Below, in pieces: positions 23,890-38,231 of a DNA stretch of 64,000 nucleotides. The DNA comes from Ricordea florida (Eukaryota; Cnidaria; Anthozoa; Corallimorpharia; Ricordeidae), in the NCBI GenBank assembly GCA_949710005.1, contig OX453276.1:20841149-20905148 (forward strand), read 5' to 3'. Both the position numbers and the translations under genes were made by a program. The notes beneath the pieces are model-generated. The model was not told the DNA's origin, did no database searches, and saw nothing but the letters and a program-made list of their open reading frames with translations. Numbering within the stretch: position 1 is the stretch's first letter; every line of letters starts with the position of its first letter.

Positions 23890-25684
23890 AGATATTTTCC
23901 CAAGACAGCTGACTTTACAGCAGACTGCTTAAACAGCACTAAACTTCACTAAATTAGTTCTCATTACACAGATTAGTTGTTAACTTGCAAGTTTCACCAT
24001 CTTGTTGCGTTTGTAATATACTTTAAGACGCACTTTATCTTGTGCTTGTACTTATTGTACAAGCTAAGATATGATACATTCAGTTTGCTGTCAAGAAACT
24101 CGGCCTCAGCGATTTTTGTGAAAAGACATTATAAGAGATTGTAACGGCTGAAGTACCGTCATCTAGGTGGGTAAGTTATCGAATCATTTGAAATCTTTTA
24201 ACTATATTTAATAATATCTTAAGCACTAAAGTGTTATCGCCAAATGAAATTTTGATTGCCACGATTCGATTTCAATCTTTTTTAAGGAACATACAGTTTG
24301 ATTCTACTTATGCGCATTTCAGACAAATCCCGACAGCCGTAAAAATAACAAATAATTTATCATATCACCGTTTACAGAATCTCTGCTATTCTTAACCTTT
24401 GCAGACTTAAAGTATTACGGAAGGGCAATTATTACTCTATAAATAAGATTCATTGTATTTGTTCAAAATATTTATTTTAGACTGTGAAGATATTTTCCCA
24501 AGACAGGTGACTTTAGAGCAGACTGCTAAAACAGCACTAAACTTCACTTAATCAGTGCTCATTACACAGATTAGTTTTTAACTTTCAATTTTAACCATCT
24601 TGTTGCGTTTGTAATATACTTTAAAACGTACTTTATCTGGTGCTTGTACTTATTGTACAAGCTAAGGTATGATACAAGCAGATTGCTGTCAAGAAACTCG
24701 GCCTTAACGATTTTTGTAAAAAGACATTATAAGAGATTGTGTGGGCTGAAGTACCGTCATCTAGGTGGGTAAGTTATCGAATCATTTGAAATCTTTTAAC
24801 TATATTTAATTGTAGCTTAAGAACTAAAGTGTTATCGGCAAATGAAATTTTGATTGGCACGATTTGATTTCAATCTTATTTAAGGACCAGACAGTTTGAT
24901 TCTACGCATGCGCATTTCAGACAAAAGCCGAAATCCGTAAAAATAACAAATAATTTATTATATCACCGTTTACAGAATCTCTTCTCTTCTTAACCTTTGC
25001 AGATTAAAAGTATTACGGAAGGGCAATTATTACTCTATAAATAAGATTCATTGTATTTGTTGATCATATTGATTTTAGACTGTGAAGATATTTTCCCAAG
25101 ACACCTGACTTTAGAGCAGACTGCTAAAAGAGCACTAAACTTCACTTAATCACTGCTCATTACACAGATTAGTTGTTAACTTTTAATTTTAACCATCTTC
25201 TTGCGTTTGTAATATACTTTAAGGAGCAGTTTATCTTGTGCTTGTACTTATTGTACAAGCTAAGATATGATACATGCAGTTTGCTGTCAAGAAACTCGGC
25301 CTCAGCGATTTATGTGAAAAGACATTATAAGAGATTGTAACGGCTAAAGTACCGTCATCTAGGTGGGTAAGTTATCGAATCATTTGAAATCTTTTAACTA
25401 TATTTAATAGTAGCTTAAGCACTAAAGTGTTATCGCCAAATGAAATTTTGATTGCCACGATTCGATTTCAATCTTATTTAAGGACCAGACAGTTTGATTC
25501 TACGCATGCGCATTTCAAACAAAAGCCGACATCCGTAAAAATTGAAGAATAATTTATCATATCTTGGCGTACAGAATCTCTGCTATTCTTAAACTTTGCA
25601 GATTTAAAGTATTACGGAAGGGCAATTATTTCCCTATAAATGAGATTCATTTTATTTTCTGATCATATTGATTTTAGACTTTGA
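23890..25684. repeat. Units 41-43, divergent units at a subfamily boundary
   Basis: These three units carry many private changes: CTCAGCGATTT, GAGATTGTAACGGCTG, TTGTTCAAAATATTTATTTT, ATCACCGTTTACAG and AGGAGCAGTTTATC. None keeps the 65-codon frame. Left of this stretch most units read AGCACTGAAGTGTTATC, right of it AGCACTAAAGTGTTATC, with GATTGGCACG replacing GATTGCCACG. The divergence fits less homogenised sequence between two separately amplified domains. The closest relatives I found are units near 40.6-41.8 kb. Confidence 0.85.
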
Positions 25685-27476
25685 AGATATTTTCCCAAGA
25701 CAGCTGACTTTAGAGCAGACTGCTCAAACAGCACTAAACTTCACTAAATCAGTGCTCATTACACAGATTAGTTGTTAACTTGCAAGTTTCACCATCTTGT
25801 TGCGTTTCTAATATACTTTAAAACGCACTTGATCTGGTGCTTGTACTTCTTGTACAAGCTAAGATATGAGACATGCAGATTGCTTTCAAGAAACTCGCCC
25901 TCAACGATTTTTGTGAAAAGACATTATAAGAAATTGTATGGGCTAAAGTACCGTCATCTAGGTGGGTAAGTTATCGAATCATTTGAAATCTTTTAACTAT
26001 ATTTAATTGTAGCTTAAGAACTAAAGTGTTATCGGCAAATGAAATTTTGATTGGCAAGATTCGATTTCAATCTTATTTAAGGACCAGACAGTTTGATTCT
26101 ACGCATGCGCATTTCAAACAAAAGCCGACATGCGTAAAATAACAAATAATTTATCATATCTTGGCTTACAGAATCTCTGCTAATCTTAAACTTTGCAGAT
26201 TTAAAGTATTACGGAAGAGCAATTATTACCCTATAAATAAAATTCATTGTATTTTTTGATCATGTGGATTTTAGACTGTGAAGATATTTTCCCAAGACAG
26301 CTGACTTTAGAGCAGACTGCTCAAACAGCACTAAACTTCACTAAATCAGTGCTCATTACACAGATTAGTTGTTAACTTTCAATTTTAACCATCTTGTTGC
26401 GTTTGTAATATACTTTAAGACGAACTTTATCTGGTGCTTGTACTTATTGTACAAGCTAAGGTATGATACATGCAGTTTGCTGTCAAGAAACTTGGCCTCA
26501 ACGATTTTTTTAAAAAGAATTTATAAGAGATTGTATGGGCTGAAGTACCGTCATCTAGGTGGGTAAGTTATCGAATCATTTGAAATATTTTAACTATATT
26601 TAATAGTAGCTTAAGCACTAAAGTGTTATCGCCAAATGAAATTTTGATCGCCACGATTTGATTTCAATCTTATTTAAGGACCAGACAGTTTGATTCTACG
26701 CATGCGCATTTCAAACAAAAGCCGACATCCGTAAAAATAACAAATAATTTATCACATCTTGGCGTACAGAATCTCTGCTATTCTTAAACTTTGCAGATTT
26801 AAAGTATTACGGACGGGCAATTATTACCCTATAAATAAGATTCATTGTATTTGTTCATCATATTTATCTTAGACTGTGAAGATATTTTCCCAAGACAGCT
26901 GACTTTAGAGCAGACTGCTAAGAGAGCACTAAACTTCACTTAATCAGTGCTCATTACACAGATTAGGTGTTAACTTTTAATTTTAACCATCTTGTTGCGT
27001 TTGTAATATACTTTAAAACGCACTTTATCCGGTGCTTTTACTTATTGTACAAACTAAGATATGATACAAGCACATTGCTGTCAAGAAACTCGGCCTCAAC
27101 GATTTTTGTGAAAAGACATTATAAGAGATTGTATGGGCTGAAGTACCGTCATCTACGTGGGTAAGTTATCGAATCATTTGAAATCTTTTAACTATATTTA
27201 ATTGTAGCTTAAGCACTAAAGTGTTATTGGCAAATGAAATTTTGATTGGCACGATTCGATTTTAATCTTATTTAAGGAACATATAGTTTGATTCTACGCA
27301 TGCGCATTTCAAACAAAAGCCGACAAGCGTAAAATAACAAATAATTTATCATATCTTGGCGTACAGAATCTCTGCTATTCTTAAACTTTGCAGATTCAAA
27401 GTATTACGGAAGGGCAATTATTACCCTATAAATAAGATTCATTGTCTTTGTTCATCATATTGATTTTAGACTGTGA
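25685..27476. repeat. Module abc, occurrence 1
   Basis: Three units with clear signatures. Unit a has CACTTGATCTGG, ATATGAGACATGC and CTCGCCCTCAACG. Unit b has AAAAAGAATTTATAAG and a CATGTGGATTTTAGAC junction. Unit c has TGCTAAGAGAGCAC, TTTATCCGGTGCTTTTAC and CATCTACGTGGG. The same three in the same order recur at 32258-34050, an offset of about 6573 bp (11 units). Confidence 0.9.
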
Positions 27477-29269
27477 AGATATTTTCCCAAGACAGCTGAC
27501 TTTAGAGCAGACTGCTCAAACAGCACTAAACTTCACTAAATCAGTGCTAATTACACAGATTAGTTGTTAACTTGCAAGTTTCACCACCTTGTTTCGTTTC
27601 TAATATACTTTAAAACGCACTTTATCTGGTGCTTGTACTTATTGTACAAGCTAAGATATGATACATGCAGATTGCTTTCAAGAAACTCGGCCTAAACGAT
27701 TTTTGTGAAAAGACATTATAAGAAATTGTATGGGCTCAAGTACCGTCATCTAGGTGGGTAAGTTATCGAATCATTTGAAATCTTTTAACTATATTTAATT
27801 GTAGCTTAAGCACTAAAGTGTTATCGGCAAATGAAATTTTGATTGGCACGATTTGATATCAATCTTATTTAAGGAACACACAGTTTGATTCTACGCATGC
27901 GCATTTAAAACAAAAGCTGACATCCGTAAAAATAACAAATAATTTATCATATCTTGGCTACAGATTCTCTGCTATTCTTAAACTTTGCAGATTTAAAGTA
28001 TTACGGAAGGGCAATTATTACCCTATAAATAAGATTTATTATATTTGCTGATCATTATGATTTTAGACTGTGAAGATATTTTCCCAAGACAGCTGACTTT
28101 AGAGCAGACTGCTCAAACAGCACTAAACTTCACTAAATCAGTGCTCATTACACAGATTAGTTGTTAACTTGCAAGTTTCACCATCTTGTTTCGTTTCTAA
28201 TATACTTTAAAACGCACTTTTTCTGGTGCTTGTACTTATTGTACAAGCTAAGATATGATACATGCAGATTGCTGTCAAGAAACTCGGCCTCAACGATTTT
28301 TGTAAAAAGACATTATAAGAGATTGTGTGGGCTGAAGTACCGTCATCTAGGTGGGTAAGTTATCGAATCATTTGAAATCTTTTAACTATATTTAATAGTA
28401 GCTTAAGCACTAACGTGTTATCGCAAAATGAAATTTTGATCGCCACGATTTGATTTCAATCTTATTTAAGGACCAGACAGTTCTATTCTACGCATTCGCA
28501 TTTCAGACAAAAGCCGACATCCGTAAAATAACAAATAATTTATCATATCTTGGCGTACAGAATCTCTGGTATTCTTAAACTTTGCAGATTTAAAGTATTA
28601 CGGAAGGGCAATTATTACCCTATAAATAAGATTCATTGTATTTGCTGATCATATTGATTTTAGACTGTGAAGACATTTTCCCAAGACAGCTGACTTTAGA
28701 GCAGACTGCTTAAACAGCGCTAAACTTCACTAAACCAGTGCTCATTACACAGATTAGTTGTTAACTTGCAAGTTTCACCATCTTGTTGCGTTTGTAATAT
28801 ACTTTAAAACGCACTTTATCTGGTGCTTGTACTTATTGTACAAGCGAAGATATGATACAAGCAGATTGGTGTCAAGAAGCTCGGCCTCAACGATTTTTGT
28901 GAAAAGACATTATAAGAGATTGTATGGGCTAAAGTACCGTCATCTAGGTGGGTAAGTTATCGAATCATTTGAAATCTTTTAACTATATTTAATAGTAGCT
29001 TAAGCACTAAAGTGTTATCGCCAAATGAAATTTTGATTGCCACGATTCGATTTCAATCTTATTTAAGGACAAGACAGTTTGATTCTACGCATGCGCATTT
29101 CAAACAAAAGCCGACATCCGTAAAAATTGAAGAATAATTTATCATATCTTGGCGTACAGAATCTCTGCTATTCTTAAACTTTGCAGATTTAAAGTATTAC
29201 GGAAGGGCAATTATTACCCTATAAATGAGATTCATTTTATTTTCTGATCATATTGATTTTAGACTGTGA
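27477..29269. repeat. Module def, occurrence 1
   Basis: Unit d has CACCACCTTGTTTCG, CGGCCTAAACG and a junction ATTTGCTGATCATTATG. Unit e has CACTTTTTCTGG, AGCACTAACGTGTTATCGC and CAGTTCTATTCTACGCATTCG. Unit f has GAAGACATTTTCCC, CAGCGCTAAAC and AAGCGAAGATATG. The three occur together four times in the window. Confidence 0.9.
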
Positions 29270-30464
29270 AGATATTTTCCCAAGACAGCTGACTTTAGAG
29301 CAGACTGCTCAAACAGCACTAAACTTCACTAAATCAGTGCTCATTACACAGATTAGTTGTTAACTTGCAAGTTTAACCATCTTGTTTCGTTTCTAATATA
29401 CTTTAAAACGCACTTTATCTGGTGCTTGTACTTATTGTACAAGCTAAGATATGATACATGCAGTTTGCTGTCAAGAAACTCGGCCTCAACGATTTTTGTG
29501 AAAAGACATTATAAGAAATTGTATGGGCTAAAGTACCGTCATCTAGGTGGGTAAGTTATCGAATCATTTAAAATCTTTTAACCATATTTAATTGTAGCTT
29601 AAGCACTAAAGTGTTATTGGCAAATGAAATTTTGATTGGCACGATTCGATTTTAATCTTATTTAAGGAACATATAGTTTGATTCTACGCATGCGCATTTC
29701 AAACAAAAGCCGACAAGCGTAAAATAACAAATAATTTATCATATCTTGGCGTACAGAATCTCTGCTATTCTTAAACTTTGCAGATTCAAAGTATTACGGA
29801 AGGGCAATTATTACCCTATAAATAAAATTCATTGTATTTGTTGATCATATTGATTTTAGACTGTGAAGATATTTTCCCAAGACAGCTGACTTTAGAGCAG
29901 ACTGCTCAAACAGCACTAAACTTCACTAAATCAGTGCTCATTACACAGATTAGTTGTTAACTCTCAAGTTTCACCATCTTGTTGCGTTTGTAATATACTT
30001 TAAGACGCACTTTATCTTGTGCTTGTACTTATTGTACAAGCTAAGATATGATACATGCAGTTTGCTGTCAAGAAACTCGGCCTCAACGATTTTTGTGAAA
30101 AGACATTATAAGAGATTGTATGGGCTGAAGTACCGTCATCTAGGTGGGTAAGTTATCGAATCATTTGAAATCTTTTAACTATATTTAATTGTAGCTTAAG
30201 CACTAAAGTGTTATCGGCAAATGAAATTTTGATTGGCACGATTTGATTTCAATCTTATTTAAGGACCAGACAGTTTGATTCTACGCATGCGCATTTCAAA
30301 CAAAAGCCGACATCCGTAAAAATAACAAATAATTTATCATATCTTGGCGTACAGAATCTCTGCTATTCTTAAACTTTGCAGATTTAAAGTATTACGGAAG
30401 GGCAAATATTACCCTATAAATAAGATTCATTGTCTTTGTTCATCATATTGATTTTAGACTGTGA
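29270..30464. repeat. Module gh, occurrence 1
   Basis: Two units. Unit g has CTTGTTTCGTTTC with AAGAAATTGTATGGGC and a tail with AACATATAGTTTG and GACAAGCGTAAAAT. Unit h has TTTATCTTGTGCTTG with a tail ending GGCAAATATTACCC and a junction CATTGTCTTTGTTCATC. The pair recurs at 34051 and 37037. Confidence 0.88.
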
Positions 30465-32257
30465 AGATATTTTCCCAAGACAGCTGACTTTAGAGCAGAC
30501 TGCTCAAACAGCACTAAACTTCACTAAATCAGTGCTAATTACACAGATTAGTTGTTAACTTGCAAGTTTCACCACCTTGTTTCGTTTCTAATATACTTTA
30601 AAACGCACTTTATCTGGTGCTTGTACTTATTGTACAAGCTAAGATATGATACATGCAGATTGCTTTCAAGAAACTCGGCCTAAACGATTTTTGTGAAAAG
30701 ACATTATAAGAAATTGTATGGGCTGAAGTACCGTCATCTAGGTGGGTAAGTTATCGAATCATTTGAAATCTTTTAACTATATTTAATTGTAGCTTAAGCA
30801 CTAAAGTGTTAGCGGCAAATGAAATTTTGATTGGCACGATTTGATATCAATCTTATTTAAGGACCACACAGTTTGATTCTACGCATGCGCATTTAAAACA
30901 AAAGCTGACATCCGTAAAAATAACAAATAATTTATCATATCTTGGCTACAGATTCTCTGCTATTCTTAAACTTTGCAGATTTAAAGTATTACGGAAGGGC
31001 AATTATTACCCTATAAATAAGATTTATTATATTTGCTGATCATTATGATTTTAGACTGTGAAGATATTTTCCCAAGACAGCTGACTTTAGAGCAGACTGC
31101 TCAAACAGCACTAAACTTCACTAAATCAGTGCTCATTACACAGATTAGTTGTTAACTTGCAAGTTTCACCATCTTGTTTCGTTTCTAATATACTTTAAAA
31201 CGCACTTTTTCTGGTGCTTGTACTTATTGTACAAGCTAAGATATGATACATGCAGATTGCTGTCAAGAAACTCGGCCTCAACGATTTTTGTAAAAAGACA
31301 TTATAAGAGATTGTGTGGGCTGAAGTACCGTCATCTAGGTGGGTAAGTTATCGAATCATTTGAAATCTTTTAACTATATTTAATAGTAGCTTAAGCACTA
31401 ACGTGTTATCGCAAAATGAAATTTTGATCGCCACGATTTGATTTCAATCTTATTTAAGGACCAGACAGTTCTATTCTACGCATTCGCATTTCAGACAAAA
31501 GCCGACATCTGTAAAATAACAAATAATTTATCATATCTTGGCGTACAGAATCTCTGGTATTCTTAAACTTTGCAGATTTAAAGTATTACGGAAGGGCAAT
31601 TATTACCCTATAAATAAGATTCATTGTATTTGCTGATCATATTGATTTTAGACTGTGAAGACATTTTCCCAAGACAGCTGACTTTAGAGCAGACTGCTTA
31701 AACAGCGCTAAACTTCACTAAACCAGTGCTCATTACACAGATTAGTTGTTAACTTGCAAGTTTCACCATCTTGTTGCGTTTGTAATATACTTTAAAACGC
31801 ACTTTATCTGGTGCTTGTACTTATTGTACAAGCGAAGATATGATACAAGCAGATTGGTGTCAAGAAGCTCGGCCTCAACGATTTTTGTGAAAAGACATTA
31901 TAAGAGATTGTATGGGCTAAAGTACCGTCATCTAGGTGGGTAAGTTATCGAATCATTTGAAATCTTTTAACTATATTTAATAGTAGCTTAAGCACTAAAG
32001 TGTTATCGCCAAATGAAATTTTGATTGCCACGATTCGATTTCAATCTTATTTAAGGACAAGACAGTTTGATTCTACGCATGCGCATTTCAAACAAAAGCC
32101 GACATCCGTAAAAATTGAAGAATAATTTATCATATCTTGGCGTACAGAATCTCTGCTATTCTTAAACTTTGCAGATTTAAAGTATTACGGAAGGGCAATT
32201 ATTACCCTATAAATGAGATTCATTTTATTTTCTGATCATATTGATTTTAAATTGTGA
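30465..32257. repeat. Module def, occurrence 2
   Basis: Repeats 27477-29269 at +2988 with the same signatures, including the CGTAAAAATTGAAGAATAA insertion-like variant in the tail of unit f. Small changes, such as GTTAGCGGC at unit d and GACATCTGTAAAAT at unit e, separate it from occurrence 1. Confidence 0.9.
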
Positions 32258-34050
32258 AGATATTTTCCCAAGACAGCTGACTTTAGAGCAGACTGCTCAA
32301 ACAGCACTAAACTTCACTAAATCAGTGCTCATTACACAGATTAGTTGTTAACTTGCAAGTTTCACCATCTTGTTGCGTTTCTAATATACTTTAAAACGCA
32401 CTTGATCTGGTGCTTGTACTTCTTGTACAAGCTAAGATATGAGACATGCAGATTGCTTTCAAGAAACTCGCCCTCAACGATTTTTGTGAAAAGACATTAT
32501 AAGAAATTGTATGGGCTAAAGTACCGTCATCTAGGTGGGTAAGTTATCGAATCATTTGAAATCTTTTAACTATATTTAATTGTAGCTTAAGAACTAAAGT
32601 GTTATCGGCAAATGAAATTTTGATTGGCAAGATTCGATTTCAATCTTATTTAAGGACCAGACAGTTTGATTCTACGCATGCGCATTTCAAACAAAAGCCG
32701 ACATGCGTAAAATAACAAATAATTTATCATATCTTGGCTTACAGAATCTCTGCTAATCTCAAACTTTGCAGATTTAAAGTATTACGGAAGAGCAATTATT
32801 ACCCTATAAATAAAATTCATTGTATTTTTTGATCATGTGGATTTGAGACTGTGAAGATATTTTCCCAAGACAGCTGACTTTAGAGCAGACTGCTCAAACA
32901 GCACTAAACTTCACTAAATCAGTGCTCATTACACAGATTAGTTGTTAACTTTCAATTTTAACCATCTTGTTGCGTTTGTAATATACTTTAAGACGCACTT
33001 TATCTGGTGCTTGTACTTATTGTACAAGCTAAGGTATGATACATGCAGTTTGCTGTCAAGAAACTTGGCCTCAACGATTTTTTTAAAAAGAATTTATAAG
33101 AGATTGTATGGGCTGAAGTACCGTCATCTAGGTGGGTAAGTTATCCAATCATTTGAAATATTTTAACTATATTTAATAGTAGCTTAAGCACTAAAGTGTT
33201 ATCGCCAAATGAAATTTTGATCGCCACGATTTGATTTCAATCTTATTTAAGGACCAGACAGTTTGATTCTACGCATGCGCATTTCAAACAAAAGCCGACA
33301 TCCGTAAAAATAACAAATAATTTATCACATCTTGGCGTACAGAATCTCTGCTATTCTTAAACTTTGCAGATTTAAAGTATTACGGACGGGCAATTATTAC
33401 CCTATAAATAAGATTCATTGTATTTGTTCATCATATTTATCTTAGACTGTGAAGATATTTTCCCAAGACAGCTGACTTTAGAGCAGACTGCTAAGAGAGC
33501 ACTAAACTTCACTTAATCAGTGCTCATTACACAGATTAGTTGTTAACTTTTAATTTTAACCATCTTGTTGCGTTTGTAATATACTTTAAAACGCACTTTA
33601 TCCGGTGCTTTTACTTATTGTACAAACTAAGATATGATACAAGCACATTGCTGTCAAGAAACTCGGCCTCAACGATTTTTGTGAAAAGACATTATAAGAG
33701 ATTGTATGGGCTGAAGTACCGTCATCTACGTGGGTAAGTTATCGAATCATTTGAAATCTTTTAACTATATTTAATTGTAGCTTAAGCACTAAAGTGTTAT
33801 CGGGAAATGAAACTTTGATTGGCACGATTTGATTTCAATCTTATTTAAGGACCACACAGTTTGATTCTACGCATGCGCATTTCAAACAAAAGCCGACATC
33901 CGTAAAAATAACAAATAATTTATCATATCTTGGCGTACAGAATCTCTGCTATTCTTAAACTTTGCAGATTTAAAGTATTACGGAAGGGCAATTATTACCC
34001 TATAAATAAGATTCATTGTATTTGTTCATCATATTGATTTTAGATTGTGA
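32258..34050. repeat. Module abc, occurrence 2
   Basis: Repeats 25685-27476 with the same rare markers. Differences include TAATCTCAAAC and GGATTTGAGAC at the a/b junction, GACGCACTT for GACGAACTT and ATCCAATC for ATCGAATC in unit b. The tail of unit c differs (GGGAAATGAAACTTTG), so the duplication ends there or was later converted. Confidence 0.9.
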
Positions 34051-35245
34051 AGATATTTTCCCAAGACAGCTGACTTTAGAGCAGACTGCTCAAACAGCAC
34101 TAAACTTCCTTAAATCAGTGCTCATTACACAGATTAGTTGTTAACTTGCAAGTTTCACCATCTTGTTTCGTTTCTAATATACTTTAAAACGCACTTTATC
34201 TGGTGCTTGTACTTATTGTACAAGCTAAGATATGATACATGCAGTTTGCTGTCAAGAAGCTCGGCCTCAACGATTTTTGTGAAAAGGCATTATAAGAAAT
34301 TGTATGGGCTAAAGTACCGTCATCTAGGTGGGTAAGTTATCGAATCATTTAAAATCTTTTAACTATATTTAATTGTAGCTTAAGCACTAAAGTGTTATTG
34401 GCAAATGAAATTTTGATTGGCACGATTCGATTTTAATCTTATTTAAGGAACATATAGTTTGATTCTACGCATGCGCATTTCAAACAAAAGCCGACAAGCG
34501 TAAAATAACAAATAATTTATCATATCTTGGCGTACAGAATCTGTGCTATTCTTAAACTTTGCAGATTCAAAGTATTACGGAAGGGCAATTATTACCCTAT
34601 AAATAAAATTCATTGTATTTGTTGATCATATTGAGTTTAGACTGTGAAGATATTTTCCCAAGACAGCTGACTTTAGAGCAGACTGCTCAAACAGCACTAA
34701 ACTTCACTAAATCAGTGCTCATTACACAGATTAGTTGTTAACTTGCAAGTTTCACCATCTTGTTGCGTTTGTAGTATACTTTAAGACGCACTTTATCTTG
34801 TGCTTGTACTTATTGTACAAGCTAAGATATGATACATGCAGTTTGCTGTCAAGAAACTCGGCCTCAACGATTTTTGTGAAAAGACATTATAAGAGATTGT
34901 ATGGGCTGAAGTACCGTCATCTAGGTGGGTAAGTTATCGAATCATTTGAAATCTTTTAACTATATTTAATTGTAGCTTAAGCACTAAAGTGTTATCGGCA
35001 AATGAAATTTTGATTGGCACGATTTGATTTCAATCTTATTTAAGGACAAGACAGTTTGATTCTACGCATGCGCATTTCAAACAAAAGCCGACATCCGTAA
35101 AAATAACAAATAATTTATCATATCTTGGCGTACAGAATCTCTGCTATTCTTAAACTTTGCAGATTTAAAGTATTACGGAAGGGCAAATATTACCCTATAA
35201 ATAAGATTCATTGTCTTTGTTCATCATATTGATTTTAGACTGTGA
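34051..35245. repeat. Module gh, occurrence 2
   Basis: Same tail and junction signatures as 29270-30464. New shared variants CAAGAAGCTCGG, GAAAAGGCATTATAAG, GTAGTATACTTTAAG and CAGAATCTGTGC link it to occurrence 3 more closely than to occurrence 1. Confidence 0.88.
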
Positions 35246-37036
35246 AGATATTTTCCCAAGACAGCTGACTTTAGAGCAGACTGCTCAAACAGCACTAAAC
35301 TTCACTAAATCAGTGCTAATTACACAGATTAGTTGTTAACTTGCAAGTTTCACCACCTTGTTTCGTTTCTAATATACTTTAAAACGCACTTTATCTGGTG
35401 CTTGTACTTATTGTACAAGCTAAGATATGATACATGCAGATTGCTTTCAAGAAACTCGGCCTAAACGATTTTTGTGAAAAGACATTATAAGAAATTGTAT
35501 GGGCTCAAGTACCGTCATCTAGGTGGGTAAGTTATCGAATCATTTGAAATCTTTTAACTATATTTAATTGTAGCTTAAGCACTAAAGTGTTATCGGCAAA
35601 TGAAATTTTGATTGGCACGATTTGATATCAATCTTATTTAAGGACCACACAGTTTGATTCTACGCATGCGCATTTAAAACAAAAGCTGACATCCGTAAAA
35701 ATAACAAATAATTTATCATATCTTGGCTACAGATTCTCTGCTATTCTTAAACTTTGCAGATTTAAAGTATTACGGAAGGGCAATTATTACCCTATAAATA
35801 AGATTTATTATATTTGCTGATCATTATGATTTTAGACTGTGAAGATATTTTCCCAAGACAGCTGACTTTAGAGCAGACTGCTCAAACAGCACTAAACTTC
35901 ACTAAATCAGTGCTCATTACACAGATTAGTTGTTAACTTGCAAGTTTCACCATCTTGTTTCGTTTCTAATATACTTTAAAACGCACTTTTTCTGGTGCTT
36001 GTACTTATTGTACAAGCTAAGATATGATACATGCAGATTGCTGTCAAGAAACTCGGCCTCAACGATTTTTGTAAAAAGACATTATAAGAGATTGTGTGGG
36101 CTGAAGTACCGTCATCTAGGTGGGTAAGTTATCGAATCATTTGAAATCTTTTAACTATATTTAATAGTAGCTTAAGCACTAACGTGTTATCGCAAAATGA
36201 AATTTTGATCGCCACGATTTGATTTCAATCTTATTTAAAGACCAGACAGTTCTATTCTACGCATTCGCATTTCAGACAAAAGCCGACATCCGTAAAATAA
36301 CAAATAATTTATCATATCTTGGCGTACAGAATCTCTGGTATTCTTAAACTTTGCAGATTTAAAGTATTACGGAAGGGCAATTATTACCCTATAAATAAGA
36401 TTCATTGTATTTGCTGATCATATTGATTTTAGACTGTGAAGACATTTTCCCAAGACAGCTGACTTTAGAGCAGACTGCTTAAACAGCGCTAAACTTCACT
36501 AAATCAGTGCTCATTACACAGATTAGTTGTTAACTTGCAAGTTTCACCATCTTGTTGCGTTTGTAATATACTTTAAAACGCACTTTATCTGGTGCTTGTA
36601 CTTATTGTACAAGCGAAGATATGATACAAGCAGATTGGTGTCAAGAAGCTCGGCCTCAACGATTTTTGTGAAAAGACATTATAAGAGATTGTATGGGCTG
36701 AAGTACCGTCATCTAGGTGGGTAAGTTATCGTATCATTTAAAATCTTTTAACTATATTTAATTGTAGCTTAAGCACTAAAGTGTTATCGGCAAATAAAAT
36801 TTTGATTGGCAAGATTCGATTTCAATCTTATTTAAGGACCAGACAGTTTGATTCTACGCATGCGCATTTCAAGCAAAAGCCGACATGCGTAAAATAACAA
36901 ATAATTTATCATATCTTGGCGTACAGAATCTCTGCTAATCTTAAACTTTGCAGATTTAAAGTATTACGGAAGAGCAATTATTACCATATAAATAAAATTC
37001 ATTGTATTTTTTGATCATGTGGATTTTAGACTGTGA
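35246..37036. repeat. Module def, occurrence 3
   Basis: All def markers are present. The tail of unit f is of a different type from occurrences 1 and 2 (CGTATCATTTAAAATC, GGCAAGATTCG, CAAGCAAAAGCCGACATGCG, ACCATATAAATAAAATTC). That tail is shared with occurrence 4, grouping the last two def modules. Confidence 0.9.
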
Positions 37037-38231
37037 AGATATTTTCCCAAGACAGCTGACTTTATAGCAGACTGCTCAAACAGCACTAAATTTCACTAAA
37101 TCAGTGCTCATTACACAGATTAGTTGTTAACTTGCAAGTTTCACCATCTTGTTTCGTTTCTAATATACTTTAAGACGCAGTTTATCTTGTGCTTGTACTT
37201 ATTGTACAAGCTAAGATATGATACATGCAGTTTGCTGTCAAGAAGCTCGGCCTCAACGATTTTTGTGAAAAGGCATTATAAGAAATTGTATGGGCTAAAG
37301 TACCGTCATCTAGGTGGGTAAGTTATCGAATCATTTAAAATCTTTTAACTATATTTAATTGTAGCTTAAGCACTAAAGTGTTATTGGCAAATGAAATTTT
37401 GATTGGCACGATTCGATTTTAATCTTATTTAAGGAACATATAGTTTGATTCTACGCATGCGCATTTCAAACAAAAGCCGACAAGCGTAAAATAACAAATA
37501 ATTTATCATATCTTGGCGTACAGAATCTGTGCTATTCTTAAACTTTGCAGATTCAAAGTATTACGGAAGGGCAATTATTACCCTATAAATAAAATTCATT
37601 GTATTTGTTGATCATATTGATTTTAGACTGTGAAGATATTTTCCCAAGACAGCTGACTTTAGAGCAGACTGCTCAAACAGCACTAAACTTCACTAAATCA
37701 GTGCTCATTACACAGATTAGTTGTTAACTTGCAAGTTTCACCATCTTGTTGCGTTTGTAGTATACTTTAAGACGCACTTTATCTTGTGCTTGTACTTATT
37801 GTACAAGCTAAGATATGATACATGCAGTTTGCTGTCAAGAAACTCGGCCTCAACGATTTTTGTGAAAAGACATTATAAGAGATTGTATGGGCTGAAGTAC
37901 CGTCATCTAGGTGGGTAAGTTATCGAATCATTTGAAATCTTTTAACTATATTTAATTGTAGCTTAAGCACTAAAGTGTTATCGGCAAATGAAATTTTGAT
38001 TGGCACGATTTGATTTCAATCTTATTTAAGGACAAGACAGTTTGATTCTACGCATGCGCATTTCAAACAAAAGCCGACATCCGTAAAAATAACAAATAAT
38101 TTATCATATCTTGGCGTACAGAATCTCTGCTATTCTTAAACTTTGCAGATTTAAAGTATTACGGAAGGGCAAATATTACCCTATAAATAAGATTCATTGT
38201 CTTTGTTCATCATATTGATTTTAGACTGTGA
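37037..38231. repeat. Module gh, occurrence 3
   Basis: Matches 34051-35245 in body and tail. The head of unit g is different (CTTTATAGCAGACTGC and ACGCAGTTTATCTTG), indicating a junction inside the unit. The same modified head begins the unit at 40023, so the gh-def period continues a short way to the right. Confidence 0.88.
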
